The position numbers were made by a program, and so were the translations under genes. Below are positions 13,621 through 23,876 of a stretch of 64,000 nucleotides of DNA, piece by piece. The stretch covers positions 372,001-436,000 of the forward strand of contig NDFF03000003.1 in assembly GCA_002150815.3 (NCBI GenBank). The letters run 5' to 3'. Below the pieces are notes generated by a model. The model was not told the origin of the DNA, did no database searches, and saw only the letters and a list, made by a program, of their open reading frames with translations. This DNA comes from Grammothele lineata (Eukaryota; Basidiomycota; Agaricomycetes; Polyporales; Polyporaceae). Within the stretch, counting starts at the first letter, position 1; each line of letters begins with the position of its first letter.

Positions 13621-14311
13621 TCCACCTGTCCCACATCTCTGCATTCTCTCAGTCCCCTCTTCCGATTCGACGCCCCCTTATGACTCCACGAACCTCCCTT
13701 CGTTCGCAGTGTACGTATGTTGTGTCGACGGTCGCCGTATAGTACTTTGGCGTCCTAATGCCCTATCCTTCTTCCACCCTGTATTATCACTCATGTAAAT
13801 TTAGTAGTCTGTTATGATATGACTTTGTACTTCTTTCTGCTGTTGTCCGGTAATGATAAAATCAAGTAACCATATAGATATGACGGGGAATGTATAAGAT
13901 CTAGTCTTATGGGGGAAATTCATTTGTCCCTGTTTGACACGAGCGACTTTCTCCTCGCACTCCCGACGGCCCGCTTTCGCGCTTAGTACATTGAAGCTAA
14001 CGCAGCTTGAAACCAGTAGCTCCACCTTAAACCTGAGCAAGGCCTCGAATACTAGTTCCTTTCAGACTCAACTCGCCGAAGCGTAGCAACGGCGTCTCTT
14101 GTTCACGAAAAGAAGTACGTCCGTACGTGTCGTTGCGCCATGCTGAGCAATCAGCTGCGTGTGCCACCAGGCTTTCGCTGAGCAAGCAGCCCTACATACG
14201 CCGGACTCGCGTCATGTGTAATCGGTATTTGAGGTTAATCCTATGCAATGCAATGCTGTCGCCGCATCTCTTTTCACTTCTTCTCACATACCCTACTGTA
14301 CGGTTCAAGCG
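13621..14311. other. Intergenic region, no gene seen
   Basis: Contains the 3' end of the opsin-related gene and the promoter of glutathione synthetase. A pyrimidine-rich start (13620-13690) fits a 3'UTR. Short frames at 13801-14040 (minus) and 14127-14414 (plus) have no recognisable content. Confidence 0.5.
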
Positions 14312-16046
14312 ATGTCCAGCACCTTGCTTCCAGATTGGCCCCCAGCTCTTTCCGATGACCAGCGCGACTATCTCGCCCTGCAAGCGACGACCTACGCGCT
14401 CTCGCACGGGCTAATCTACCTTCCACCCGCGACCGTCCAGCCTCCCGCACCCACGTCCGCCATCCATGCTCCCCTGGCACTCTTCCCGTCACCGTTTCCC
14501 CGTAAACAGTTTGCACTCGCGAAGGAGCTCCAACATGCGTACAATATCTTATATGCGCGCGTTGCAATGGACGAGGAGTTCCTTGATCGCGTAATGGGCG
14601 CGGAAGTGGGTGTCGGGCGCGTCGACGAGTTTACGGGCGAGTTGTGGAAGATTTGGAGGAGGCTGCGCGACAACGGCATTAAGCAGGTGCGTTGGTTGAT
14701 TTTGACGCGAGAGAAAGGCTTGAACACGCCGTGCAGCGCCAGCATCTAGGGATCTTTCGGTCGGATTACCTCTTGCACGCGCCAAGCGGTGGGGAGCCCC
14801 GCCTGAAGCAGGTGGAATTCAACACTATTTCAGCCTCGTTTGGGTCCCTTTCGGAGAACATATCGAAATTACATAGGTGCGCACATGCCCTGCTTATATG
14901 TGCACGTTTGTCATGGCTCATTCATTTGTAGGCATTTAGTAGCCGCGACGGAGTATTTCAACAGCTCTCCCATCTTGAAGCTACCGAACATGCCCTCGAA
15001 CGAGACTATTGCTGGCATCGCTGGAGGGCTCGCGGCTGCTCACAAGTCGTACAATTCCCCGTCGTAAGTGCGTTTGCCGTCACCTAGAATCCTGGATTAT
15101 CCAAGCTGATCGATTAACAGGGCGTGGATTCTCTTCGTCACACAAGGAGGCGAGAGAAACGTGTTTGACCAACGTTGGCTGGAGTATGAATTACTGGAGA
15201 AGTACGTCGGTTGTCTCATATCTGTCCGCACTGCACCTGATACATCGCCTTAGACACTGCATACAGGTCGTGCGACAAACACTGGAGGACCTTGCAACTT
15301 CAGCTCATGTAGCGCCCAATTCTCGCATCCTCCACGTCAGGAAAGCTGGTATTCTACCCCGGGCATCCGAGTCAGCCGAGATATCGGTCGTGTACTTCCG
15401 TGCAGGATATGCTCCGACAGACCACCCAACACCTAGACATTACGAGACGCGATATCTTCTGGAAAGCTCGGTTGCCATCAAGTGTCCGACTATACAGCTC
15501 CAGCTGGCCGGCGGGAAGAAGGTACAAGAGGTTCTTACTCAAGGCAACGCTCTTGAACGTTACTTCTCCGCCGAAGAGCTGCAGGAACCCGCGGTCATGG
15601 CTCTCCGCGATAGTTGGATGGATATGTGGGGACTGGATGCCAACGGTGGCGATGGCGTTGACAAAGCACGCGCACGGGCGGAAAATCTAGTATTGAAACC
15701 ACAGAGGGAAGGCGGCGGAAACAATGTTTACAAGGGTGATATACCTGCCTTCCTGAACACTTTACCGGTACAGGAGCGCGAAGCATGGATAGCCATGGAG
15801 CTCATCCAGACACCTGCAGGACTTGGGAACTATTTGGTACGCGCGGGTAGTGGAACGGAGGGGGCGGTAAAGACCGATGTGATCAGCGAGCTGGGAATCT
15901 TTGGATGGGCCCTGTTCGGTAGCTCTGAGGACGACATTGAAGAGAAGCAGGTAGGATGGTTGCTGAGGACGAAAGGCACGGAAAGCAACGAAGGAGGCGT
16001 TGCAGCTGGGTTCTCAGTTCTGGATTCTTTGGTACTAGTGGACTAA
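14312..16046 (+). CDS. GSH2: Glutathione synthetase
   Basis: ATP-dependent ligation of glycine to gamma-glutamylcysteine, the last step of glutathione synthesis; cytosolic homodimer. Eukaryotic GSH-synthase landmarks in order: PPALSDDQRDYLALQATTYA near the N-terminus, GIFRSDYLLH, VEFNTISASFGSLSE, PSNETIAGIAGGLAAAHK, WILFVTQGGERNVFDQRWLE, the ATP-binding LKPQREGGGNNVY (glycine-rich loop) and the C-terminal substrate-binding EGGVAAGFSVLDSLVLVD. At least five introns; the first joins IKQ to RQHLGIFRSDY. Length of about 500 residues fits the family. The exon set in 15060-15420 was followed through frame changes and is the least certain part. Confidence 0.95.
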
Positions 16047-16323
16047 TACCTTCTCTTTGTAAGCATGGAAGCAATGTAGAGTGTACTTGTACGCCGTTGG
16101 GATACCATGTAATGAGTTTGTCACGGCAGTGTGATTCCTATAGATAGTACGACGTCCAACCGCAAGTCTCTCGGTAATGCTCTTCTCAGCTCGGTGACAG
16201 CCACTCACAGCAGCTCACAGCTTGCACGTTTAAGTCACGTGCCATGATAGGCCGCGCATGGTAGCGGGTCGCTCTGGGGCGGGTCTTGCCACTTCCCCAC
16301 CATTGTCGCTAGAACCCCCCCCC

Positions 16324-17262
16324 ATGTCTTCACGGCACGACTACAGACGTAGAGATAGAAGCTGGGAGCGTGACGAGCGCGAAAGGGACCGGGATCGTCC
16401 CGCATACCGCGGGGGCCGTCGTAGTCGTTCTCGGAGCCCTCCTCGTCGGGGCGGCGACAGAGAAAGGCGTGAGCCAGGTATGTAACCACGCCATTTCGTT
16501 GTTGTCTTGCGGTCAACTCATCCTGTCTCATAGATAGGAGGGAATATCATGGACGTGACAGAGGCGATGACAGGCGAGGTGACCGCCGGGACGACCGACG
16601 GGGCGACGACCGCGACCGGAGAGACAGAGACGGGCGGCGCGAGCCACTTCCCCCTCACCGCGCCGACGCAGACCGCGACCGCAGAGACAGGGACCTACCT
16701 GCAGGACGTACAGTCGATCACGAATCGAAGCCTTTAGCAGGACCGTCCTCAACGAGCGGTGCGCGCATATTCTGTGTTTCACTTGTGTCAAGGTGTAGTG
16801 CTGATCACCTGCCAGACACGCCAGGCCCAGAATCATCTCAGCGTGGAGCTCGACAAGACTCCGATGTACCTATGGCCGGCGCAGAGGAGGGAGAAGCCAT
16901 GGATGACATGAATGGTGATGACGCCGCTATGATGGCCATGATGGGCATGTCTGGCTTTGGTAGCACGAAAGTGAGTTGCTCTCTTGAAATGCCATTCCAT
17001 ATGTTTGATTGTGTATCTCTGTAGGGAAAGCACGTTGAAGGGAACCAGGAAGGTACCGTCAATATTAAGAAAATGCGTACTTGGCGACAGTATATGAACC
17101 GGTACGTGGCTGTTTTCTGCCTAACTCTGCGATCGCTGACCTTGGATCTGCGTTCCTCGTTTTACAGGCGTGGCGGTTTCAACAGGTCAGTTTTACACGA
17201 TCGTCGTGGCGCGAGGCAGCTTCTGACTGTTGACACCCAGACCATTGGACAAGATAAAGTAG
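16324..17262 (+). CDS. SNRNP27: U4/U6.U5 small nuclear ribonucleoprotein 27 kDa protein
   Basis: Component of the spliceosomal tri-snRNP; the animal protein influences 5' splice-site choice. The N-terminal half is an RS/RD-rich domain (MSSRHDYRRRDRSWERDER, then RSRSRSPPRR and further Arg/Asp repeats). The conserved C-terminus is GFGSTKGKHVEGNQEGTVN, RTWRQYMNR and RRGGFNRPLDKIK, which matches the family end RQYMNRRGGFNRPLD. The last part is cut into tiny pieces: an 18-nt exon (17168-17185) encodes the RGGFN segment and the last exon encodes PLDKIK. An in-frame ATG at 16258 precedes the chosen start, which is where family similarity begins. Confidence 0.93.
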
Positions 17263-17748
17263 TGTTTCACATTCACCGCGATCATCATATCATTCTGTCT
17301 ACGTTCTTTACACTCTCAGTTGAGTCATGCTTTATCTTGGATGTGATCGCCGTCGCCTGCCAAAGTATTCTGAACGAAAACGGCTCTTAGGGGAATCAGC
17401 CACTTGAGGTGATCTGCTTGATAGGTGAGTGAGTCGACTTCCAGCCCGAGAGCTTGCTGTGCGCCAGAAAGCACACATCGAACGTCGGCATGAGCTCCGG
17501 GACTTTGTGGAATCGAACCACCTTGCGGTCTGTGCGATCGCCGAGCCATCTCCCAAGAATCACCGGATAAATGAGTGAGAACGCGCTCGAGTCCGATATA
17601 TCATGACAATAGGTAGTACAGACATGAACTATATAACAAGTGTGATGCAGAAGGGAAAAGGATATGCTATAGTGCTCGATGAAGGAAGAGAGTGGAAGAG
17701 GATTTGCAGACTAAACCAGCGCTCTAGCTTCCTACAGCGATTGGGCAC
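17263..17748. other. Convergent intergenic region with an unexplained open frame
   Basis: A minus-strand frame without ATG is open from about 17640 to 17400 and includes DRKVVRFHKVPELMP and TFDVCFLAHSKLSGW. It reads like protein but has no exon partners and I cannot identify it. It may be a gene remnant or chance. Confidence 0.3.
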
Positions 17749-18332
17749 TCAGAATCCGTGCACCTTGATAGTGGCGGCGGCAATGCCTTCTTGTGTGAGA
17801 AGTGCCTTTATCTTCTGACGTTGATCACCCTGGAGTTGGATGACTTGGCCAGCCTCCTCATCATCGACGAGGGTTCCGTTGCAAGCGAATTCCTGTAAAG
17901 GGTATACAGTTAGAACGGTGCGTTGGACGATATAACGTCCAAGACATGGCACGCGACAGTAAAGATCCTTGGTGACTTGCCTTCTTGAAGGCCTTCAGTA
18001 ATTTCTTGAGATCATACTCTGAGCGCGGAGCGTAAGCACTAGCGCTTGGCTTGGAAAGTATTAGCAAGCAAAGCACACCTTTGGGGAGACCCTGGAGAGT
18101 AGTCAACGTCTTGCGGCCGTTCCTCTGTTGAATACGGATATGGATGTAGTTCGACTGAGACCCGACGTCCTCGGTGGTTGCGAGCGGGTCTCCCTCGTCT
18201 GCGAAGGGATCTGGTAGATAGGAAGGCAGTTAGAGCCACGAGATCGATAAGCGCGGGGCTGCCGTCGCTAAACCGAACGGACAGCGCAGCTCGAGGAGAC
18301 GCACCGAAAGTGTTGAGGTTCTGCACGCTCAT
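17749..18332 (-). CDS. SUI1: Translation initiation factor eIF1 (SUI1)
   Basis: Small factor bound near the 40S P site that enforces start-codon fidelity. After splicing the protein reads MSVQNLNTF|DPFADEGDPL, then NYIHIRIQQRNGRKTLTTLQGLPK, EYDLKKLLKAFKK|EFACNGTLVDD and GQVIQLQGDQRQKIKALL, ending ATIKVHGF: a complete SUI1 domain of usual length (about 110 residues). The first intron splits the Asp codon after NTF. The intron after AFKK (17893-17980) begins GCAAGT, a GC-AG intron with otherwise perfect donor consensus. The start codon context is poor (see separate entry). Divergent from FYV7 with 322 bp between starts; TATA-like tatatat near 18433. Confidence 0.96.
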
Positions 18333-18341
18333 GCGACGAGA
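18327..18341 (-). promoter_or_regulatory. Suboptimal start-codon context of eIF1
   Basis: On the minus strand the start reads CTCGTCGCATGAG: -3 is C and +4 is A, so both main Kozak positions are unfavourable. Poor eIF1 start contexts are conserved in many eukaryotes and allow eIF1 to limit its own synthesis; that this happens here is inference. Confidence 0.6.
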
Positions 18342-18654
18342 GGGCGGGTAGCAAGGGAAGAGTGGTAGAAAAGGCGAGGGGAGAGGACGAAAGGCTGAGG
18401 AAGGATGTTGGACTGGGGCGCTCGGAGCTGTTATATATTGCTCACTGGGTTATGTAATCGCTCTGCCTCTCTGGCATCCGCTCACGGAACCTGAAGAAGC
18501 GCTGCAGCGCCTGTGCTTCTGCCGCTGCCCCACTGAGCTCTCCGTACCGCTCGACTCATCTGTCGTCGCGCCGTCTTTTTTTCTGCTACGAGTGAGCCCG
18601 GACGTACGGCCGCCTTTTCGATCTCCTGGTCACCAAGTCTTTGTGACCGTCAGC

Positions 18655-19369
18655 ATGCCTCCACTGGTTGTCGCTCAACCTAGCCGCCATGGCGTCAAGC
18701 GTAAGAAGCCACCAACTTTCCGGCATCTTCCCGTCCAGAGAGGTACGTCTCATTCCGGTTACAAGGACATGTAGCACTCCGTCATTGATACCACGGGCCG
18801 GACCTGTAGCGAAAAAGCTCAAACGTTCGTGGGTAGAAGCGCAAAAGATCAAGAGCAAATGGAAGGCACAGAAACGTAAAGAGGGCCTCGCCAGGCCTGG
18901 GGCAAACTTTGACAGTTTAGTAAACGGAGACGAAGATCCTCGCGCCTCGGACGATCGTGACGGCGACAACGACGAGGCATCCGACGTGTCTCGTTCCGGG
19001 AGTCGTGACGGTGGCAAGGACGGCGATGGGGACAGCGGAGATGAGGGACACTCCGAGGATGAGGCGCTATCACCTCCCAGGCCTGCCCCTTCTGTCGGAA
19101 CACGGTCACGAGAACCTCGCTCTTCGACGGGAAAGAACCAGCAGCCATGTCTGAGAGATCTCCAGCATCTGGCATACTCGAAAGCCTCCCTCCATACACA
19201 CAAGTCGAATTCGCTTAAACGCCATAAGGGCCCAGATCGTAGGGCCGGGAGCGAGCGTGGTCGTGGAGGCGGTGGTCGTGGTGGGCAGAGAGGGAGAGGA
19301 AGGGGTCAGCCGGACATGGGTCTACGAATGAAGGCGATGTTGGAGAAAATAAAACAAGACCTTGCCTAA
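18655..19369 (+). CDS. FYV7: rRNA-processing protein Fyv7-like
   Basis: Nucleolar small-subunit processing factor by family. The first exon (MPPLVVAQPSRHGVKRKK...LPVQR) is joined by a GTACGT donor near 18741 and an acceptor at about 18800 to AKKLKRSWVEAQKIKSKWK, a highly basic helix. A long acidic Asp/Ser-rich stretch (NGDEDPRASDDRDGDNDEAS) follows. The C-terminus is RGG-rich and ends GRGRGQPDMGLRMKAMLEKI, matching the Fyv7 C-terminal signature GQPxMGxxxxxLLxKIK of yeast. The middle is longer and more acidic than in yeast, so identification rests mainly on the two ends. Convergent with the next gene (88 bp between stops). Confidence 0.75.
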
Positions 19370-19456
19370 CAGTGCTTCTGCACATTCAGCAAACTCTGCC
19401 AGTGTCCGAAGTTGCGCAAATCTGGCTCTGTCAGTACTTGGAAATTTCGAATCACT

Positions 19457-20617
19457 TCAAACTGCCTTGTTTTCCTTGCCCTCGTCCTCCTCCCACGACA
19501 TCGGCACATCCCCAGACCCTTCTCCCTCCTTCGCCTCCACCGTCTCCGGTTCACCCTTCACGAAACGTTCCCCGAGTGTACCATGTAGTGGCTGGGATCC
19601 TAACACAGTTGTAGCCGAAATGGGTTCTATGTGGTCGCTCAAGTGTCCTGGTTTTGGATCGTCCAACTCGTCGACCAAACCCAATGCTTTGACTTCTGCG
19701 CTTTCATCCGCCGCGGTGATGCCGCTGCCGACAGATGTTGGCAGAACTAGCGGACTAGGAGGAGGGCTGCGAGACTTGGACCGGCGAGCATCTTCATGGA
19801 GGAAGGGGATGGGGGAAAACATGGGCGTATTCGGGGCCGATACCGCGGAAGTGTTGATAGAGGGGTGGCCGCTCGTCGAGTATGTGCTCTCTACCTCGCT
19901 TAGCGGAGGAAATGCGTCCCAAGTTGATGTGACCAAGAGGGTCTTTTCCACTGCTCGGAGGTATTTCCCCACGTACTTGTAATGTTGTCTCGGTGTTACG
20001 CATAATTCACATATGCGTTGTATAGTAAAGGGCGCGCTATTCAAGACGTTCAACAACAGTCACCAGTGTGACGTACCATTATGCATACCTGTCGAAGTCA
20101 TCCAGTTGGGCAGATATGGTCGTTCTCATGATTTCGGCTTCGGCCTCGGCTAGGTCAGCCTTCGGAGGAGGCGCAGGCATTGGGGTGGAGAGGACATATT
20201 CACGCGGTTGAAACGGGGGCAATTTGAGGCCGCCATTGGGAAGCTGCTGAGGTGCAGCAATCATGAGTGGCGGCCGGGGCCCCACCGAGGACCATCCGCA
20301 ATGTATGCAGCAATGTTCTACGGCGTGTCTTAGTCTGGTGTTGATGAGCAAGTTGTCGATAAACAACGCACCTTGCCCAGTCGATGTTTGATGATATTCC
20401 GCAATAATGGCCATTCCGTCCTTCATAACTCCTGTTTGCATGGATGCTCGCGATATGAGGAACAGACCGATACGTACTCAACTATGTCTGTAGCTGCGAT
20501 TCTCTCGAGGATGTCCCCGTACTCTATATCCTCAAGAATATTTCGATCTTGCCCTAGGGGAAAAGGTGAAAGTACGAGCGTACCTTCTTTCCATTCGAAC
20601 GCAATACCACCCTCCAT
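19457..20617 (-). CDS. Unrecognised protein, S/P-rich acidic C-terminus
   Basis: I do not recognise this family. A chain of exons reads MEGGIAFEWKEG, GQDRNILEDIEYGDILERIA, ESYEGRNGHYCGISSNIDWA, then PREYVLSTPMPAPPPKADL, AEAEIMRTTISAQLDDFDR and, across an intron, QHYKYVGKYLRAVEKTLL. The last exon is rich in Ser/Pro and acids (SKSRSPPPSPLVLP) and ends WEEDEGKENKAV. The splice joining DFDR to QHYKY keeps the frame, which supports a real gene; the intron near 20340-20375 would be only about 37 nt and is uncertain. A KEN sequence near the end could be an APC/C degron, a weak hint of cell-cycle control. Confidence 0.55.
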
Positions 20618-21236
20618 GTTAGAGCGAGCTCGAGGAAGCAGTAATCGTAGTCCGAGCAAGAGGAGCGTGATGTGATTGTTCCGCGCGCGTCTCGATAGGC
20701 CTCGCTTGGGTCAATATGAATACCCGACAAATCTCGATACTCGAGCCGTCGGTCTCCGCGACGTCATAGACTTCGGAATTCGAATTCTGCTCTCATGTGT
20801 CGTCGTCGCGATGGTTTGTCCGACATCGCGACGCTGTGCTCTGGAGAAAACCTCAGATCCTGCTTACCGGGACCCCGCTCGCCAAGCTCTTGGAATCCTC
20901 CTCACGCGACTCTGCTCTGCACCGCGGATACCACACATGATGGCATTGGATACACTAAGCCCGCTAGTCGCCCTTGGCTGTTCGAGCGGACCGACGCCCA
21001 GCGCAGCCCTTGGTCGTCTCTCGGGGGGCGCGGATGGTCGGGCGCAGGAAGCGGTGCGGGCGCTCGGTTAGTGCGCCTGGGAGCTCGGGGACGGGGAGTG
21101 CCCTGGGGACAGCGACATACAAAACCCCGCAAGGACTCCCACCGCGGCTGACTACTTTCGACCCCGCGGCCGCCTGGTCACAACATCTCTTCACGCTCGA
21201 TCGACCACCTGCTGGGAACCGAACCCCAGGATATTG
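20618..21236. other. Divergent intergenic region, no gene seen
   Basis: Upstream region shared by the unrecognised minus gene and the PAP2 phosphatase gene. Overlapping GC-rich open frames (20676-21151) have biased Arg/Pro/Ser composition and no domain, typical of chance frames in GC-rich DNA. Confidence 0.5.
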
Positions 21237-22884
21237 ATGTCCTATTCCCGCCTCGTCGACGCTGAAGAGTACCCTCTTGCTCCTCTGCCACCTACCGCTC
21301 GCTTGCCACGCTACAACTTGGACGGTTCTCAAAATCCTTCCTCCTACGTTTCAGGTGGTCCTCGCTCCCAGCCGGCGAGCATGCCTTACTCGTCGCCAAG
21401 ACGCGGCTCCCGCTTCATAGCGGCCCTCTCGTATGTACCAGACTGGTAAGCAATGAGCATCTCCTTTGCACGGTGGAGGCGACGAATCATATGGCCCCTT
21501 TACCCAGGGTTATATGTATCAGCCTGTCGTACGTCCATCCGTCTTAGACCGGTGGGATGTTCGCTGAGGTTGGGCTCGTAGCGCTGGGTTCTTTGCGCTA
21601 GATTTCATTCCCGGCTTCAAGCGCGAATTCTCTTTACAAGACACATCGTGAGTTGCACGCTCGACATCGACGCAGTGTATACTGACCTCGGTTGCAGACT
21701 ACGTCACACGTGAGCAATCGTCGATTTGTCGATGCAACGACTTCAAACTAAGCCGTTCGCGTCTCAGTTTCGCCGTGCACGAACGAGTCCCAGTGCGGCC
21801 CACAAATTACCTCATGCGTTGTATGGCAGGCACTGATATTCATTCCGCGCTATGCAGGATTGGGCACTATATGTCATTTTCGCTGGTGCCCCGCTTACAC
21901 TAGAACCGATGATCAACCTCCTGACCATACGTTCCTGGTGGGACTTCCACTGCAGTTGGCTCGGCTGTAAGATTTTTCTGAGGTATAGTTACGAAGAATG
22001 CTTATATCTTGACAGGGCTTCTGTCGGCTTCTATCACCGGTGTCATCACCCAGTTTGTGAAGGTCACCGTTGGCCGGCCTCGTCCTGGTAAGCCTCACGT
22101 TCCTGGTCTATTGGCATACCAGCGAGCTCAACGTGATTATTCTTGTCATCTAACAGATCTGATTGACCGCTGTCAGCCTGCGGCAGATGCCGTTGACCCA
22201 CCCCTTGGCCTGTCTACGGTCGCTATATGCACACAGACGGACATGGCCCGTCTAAAGGACGGGTTTAGAAGCTTTCCGAGCGGTCACTCTAGCTGTGGGT
22301 GCACCACTCTTACACAACGCCAGTTGACTGAGAGATGCTGCTAGTGTCTTTCGCGGGCTTGGGTTTCCTCGCCTTCTATCTGGCCGGGAAGTTGCACCTC
22401 TTCGACCGCCGAGGCCACACAGTAAGCTAATTGCCCCTATCGTAACTGGGCGTTTTCTGACATTCTGCGATAGATCAAGGCCTGGATATCGCTTGCGCCC
22501 CTTTCTGGCGCAGCCCTAGTAGCGATTTCGCGCACCATGGATTACCGGCACCATTGGCAAGATGTCCTGACTGGCTCCCTTCTTGGTGTCAGCGTCGCAT
22601 ACTTCGCCTACCGTCAGTACTACCCCCCTCTGACCAGCGACCATTCGCACCTACCATATCCTCCACGACACAGACGTGGCGGGCGGGAGTCTCCAATGCA
22701 CAACCGGGAGGTATCAGATGCCCCCATGCTACCGTACGCCAATGGTGAGGTTCGTGCAAGACATGTAGAGACACGTTACTCGAATGGATCGAATGAAGAG
22801 AACGCTGGGGAGGGAGCGTTCGCCTGCCCCTCTATTAGCGACCCTCGTGCAGCGAAGGAAAGTCATCCTCACCAGATTGTATAG
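21237..22884 (+). CDS. PAP2 lipid phosphatase (diacylglycerol pyrophosphate phosphatase/LPP type)
   Basis: Membrane phosphatase acting on diacylglycerol pyrophosphate, phosphatidate or related lipids. The PAP2 triad is complete: motif 1 KVTVGRPRP, motif 2 FPSGHSS and motif 3 [12 protein letters not shown]. Upstream are family landmarks [20 protein letters not shown], then AVHERVP. Hydrophobic segments include [44 protein letters not shown] and [15 protein letters not shown]. The N-terminus is Pro/Ser-rich and the C-terminal tail polar, both presumably cytosolic. About eight short introns; exons between 21440 and 21650 are the least certain. The last exon covers motif 3 and the tail ending HPHQIV. 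Similar to yeast Dpp1/Lpp1. Confidence 0.92.
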
Positions 22885-23164
22885 CACTGTATATTGGGCC
22901 TCTTTCTGACTTCTTTGGGGAAATATGTACTCATGTCCATGTGTTGTCGCCTTCGAATATGATCTGCGGAGTGCCGTGTGTTTCTTCTTAGAACCTCGGC
23001 TGTTTACTGTGCAATAATACCCTTGGATCCGTCTGCTTGAGCTCAACCGGAATTAAAACAGTCCCACGCATTCTGGTACAGGTTACCAGGCTCATGGATA
23101 TGCAGCGAGATGATGATGGGACGAGAGATACAAATGACAACAGAGACTGATGGCACAATGTGAT

Positions 23165-23601
23165 CTACTTTTGGTACGACCAGACGTTCCTGAGGACTAC
23201 AAGTGATTGTCAGCTTCCATGCAATATAGGGAAGCAAAGACGACATACGACCAGCCTTGGTCGCCAGGCGGTTCAGGGAGTCGTCGCTCTCGCCCATGGC
23301 GCGGACTTGGCCGCAGAGGGCAAAAGTGGTAGAGGTGGAGAGGGCGCGGCCGTCGGCGTCGACGTCGGCAACGCTGACCTGAACCGAAGCGTGGTCCTTA
23401 GATGTGATGAGACGGTCTTGGAGTTGGCGAGGTTGGGTGAGAGGTCTGTGCGGAACCAAGGATCACGTATGTACTCACTGGTCGCCGCGCATTTGCGGGG
23501 GACGTAGAGGTCAACGAGGATACCCTAAACTCGCACGGAATTGTTCAGAAATTCTCTTAGCACCAAGTGTCAAACAGAATGCGCACCTGATCGTTCTCCA
23601 T
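23165..23601 (-). CDS. RPS21: 40S ribosomal protein S21 (eS21)
   Basis: Small-subunit ribosomal protein needed for 3' maturation of 18S rRNA. Spliced protein: MENDQ|GILVDLYVPRKCAATN, then RLITSKDHASVQVSVADVDA, ALCGQVRAMGESDDSLNRLA and VLRNVWSYQK. Length of about 87 residues matches the family. The first coding exon is only 15 nt, a layout common in ribosomal protein genes. The donor of the second intron (GTGAGT) splits the Asn of AATN. The predicted stop TAG lies at 23165-23167. Divergent from the Gyp7-like gene with 275 bp between starts. Confidence 0.97.
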
Positions 23602-23876
23602 GGCGAAAAAGTAGAATTGAAGGTGTGGCGGGCGTCGTCGGCGTCGTTGGCAATCGGCGGGAAAAGTAAGGTTAGAAACTGTACAGTTGCAGATCTTGCT
23701 TGGTGTTGTTTGGCCTCAGTCCAAATGTAGACGCCTCTATCCGGGCCGCAGCACGTGACAAGGTTCCTATGACGCGCCGCTTATGGCGCGTCGGCAACGC
23801 CCGCGGCGCAGCGACGGCAGGACTGGGGACGCAGCCCGGCTGACAGGTCCAGCTTATATGCATTCATGTTCCTCTG

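Noticed and set aside
17490..17570. tRNA-like T-arm (GGTTCGATTCCAC) on the minus strand
   Set aside because: The required acceptor partner GGGACTT and a D-arm are absent within reach, and the T-stem has a mismatch; the sequence is open in all three minus frames.
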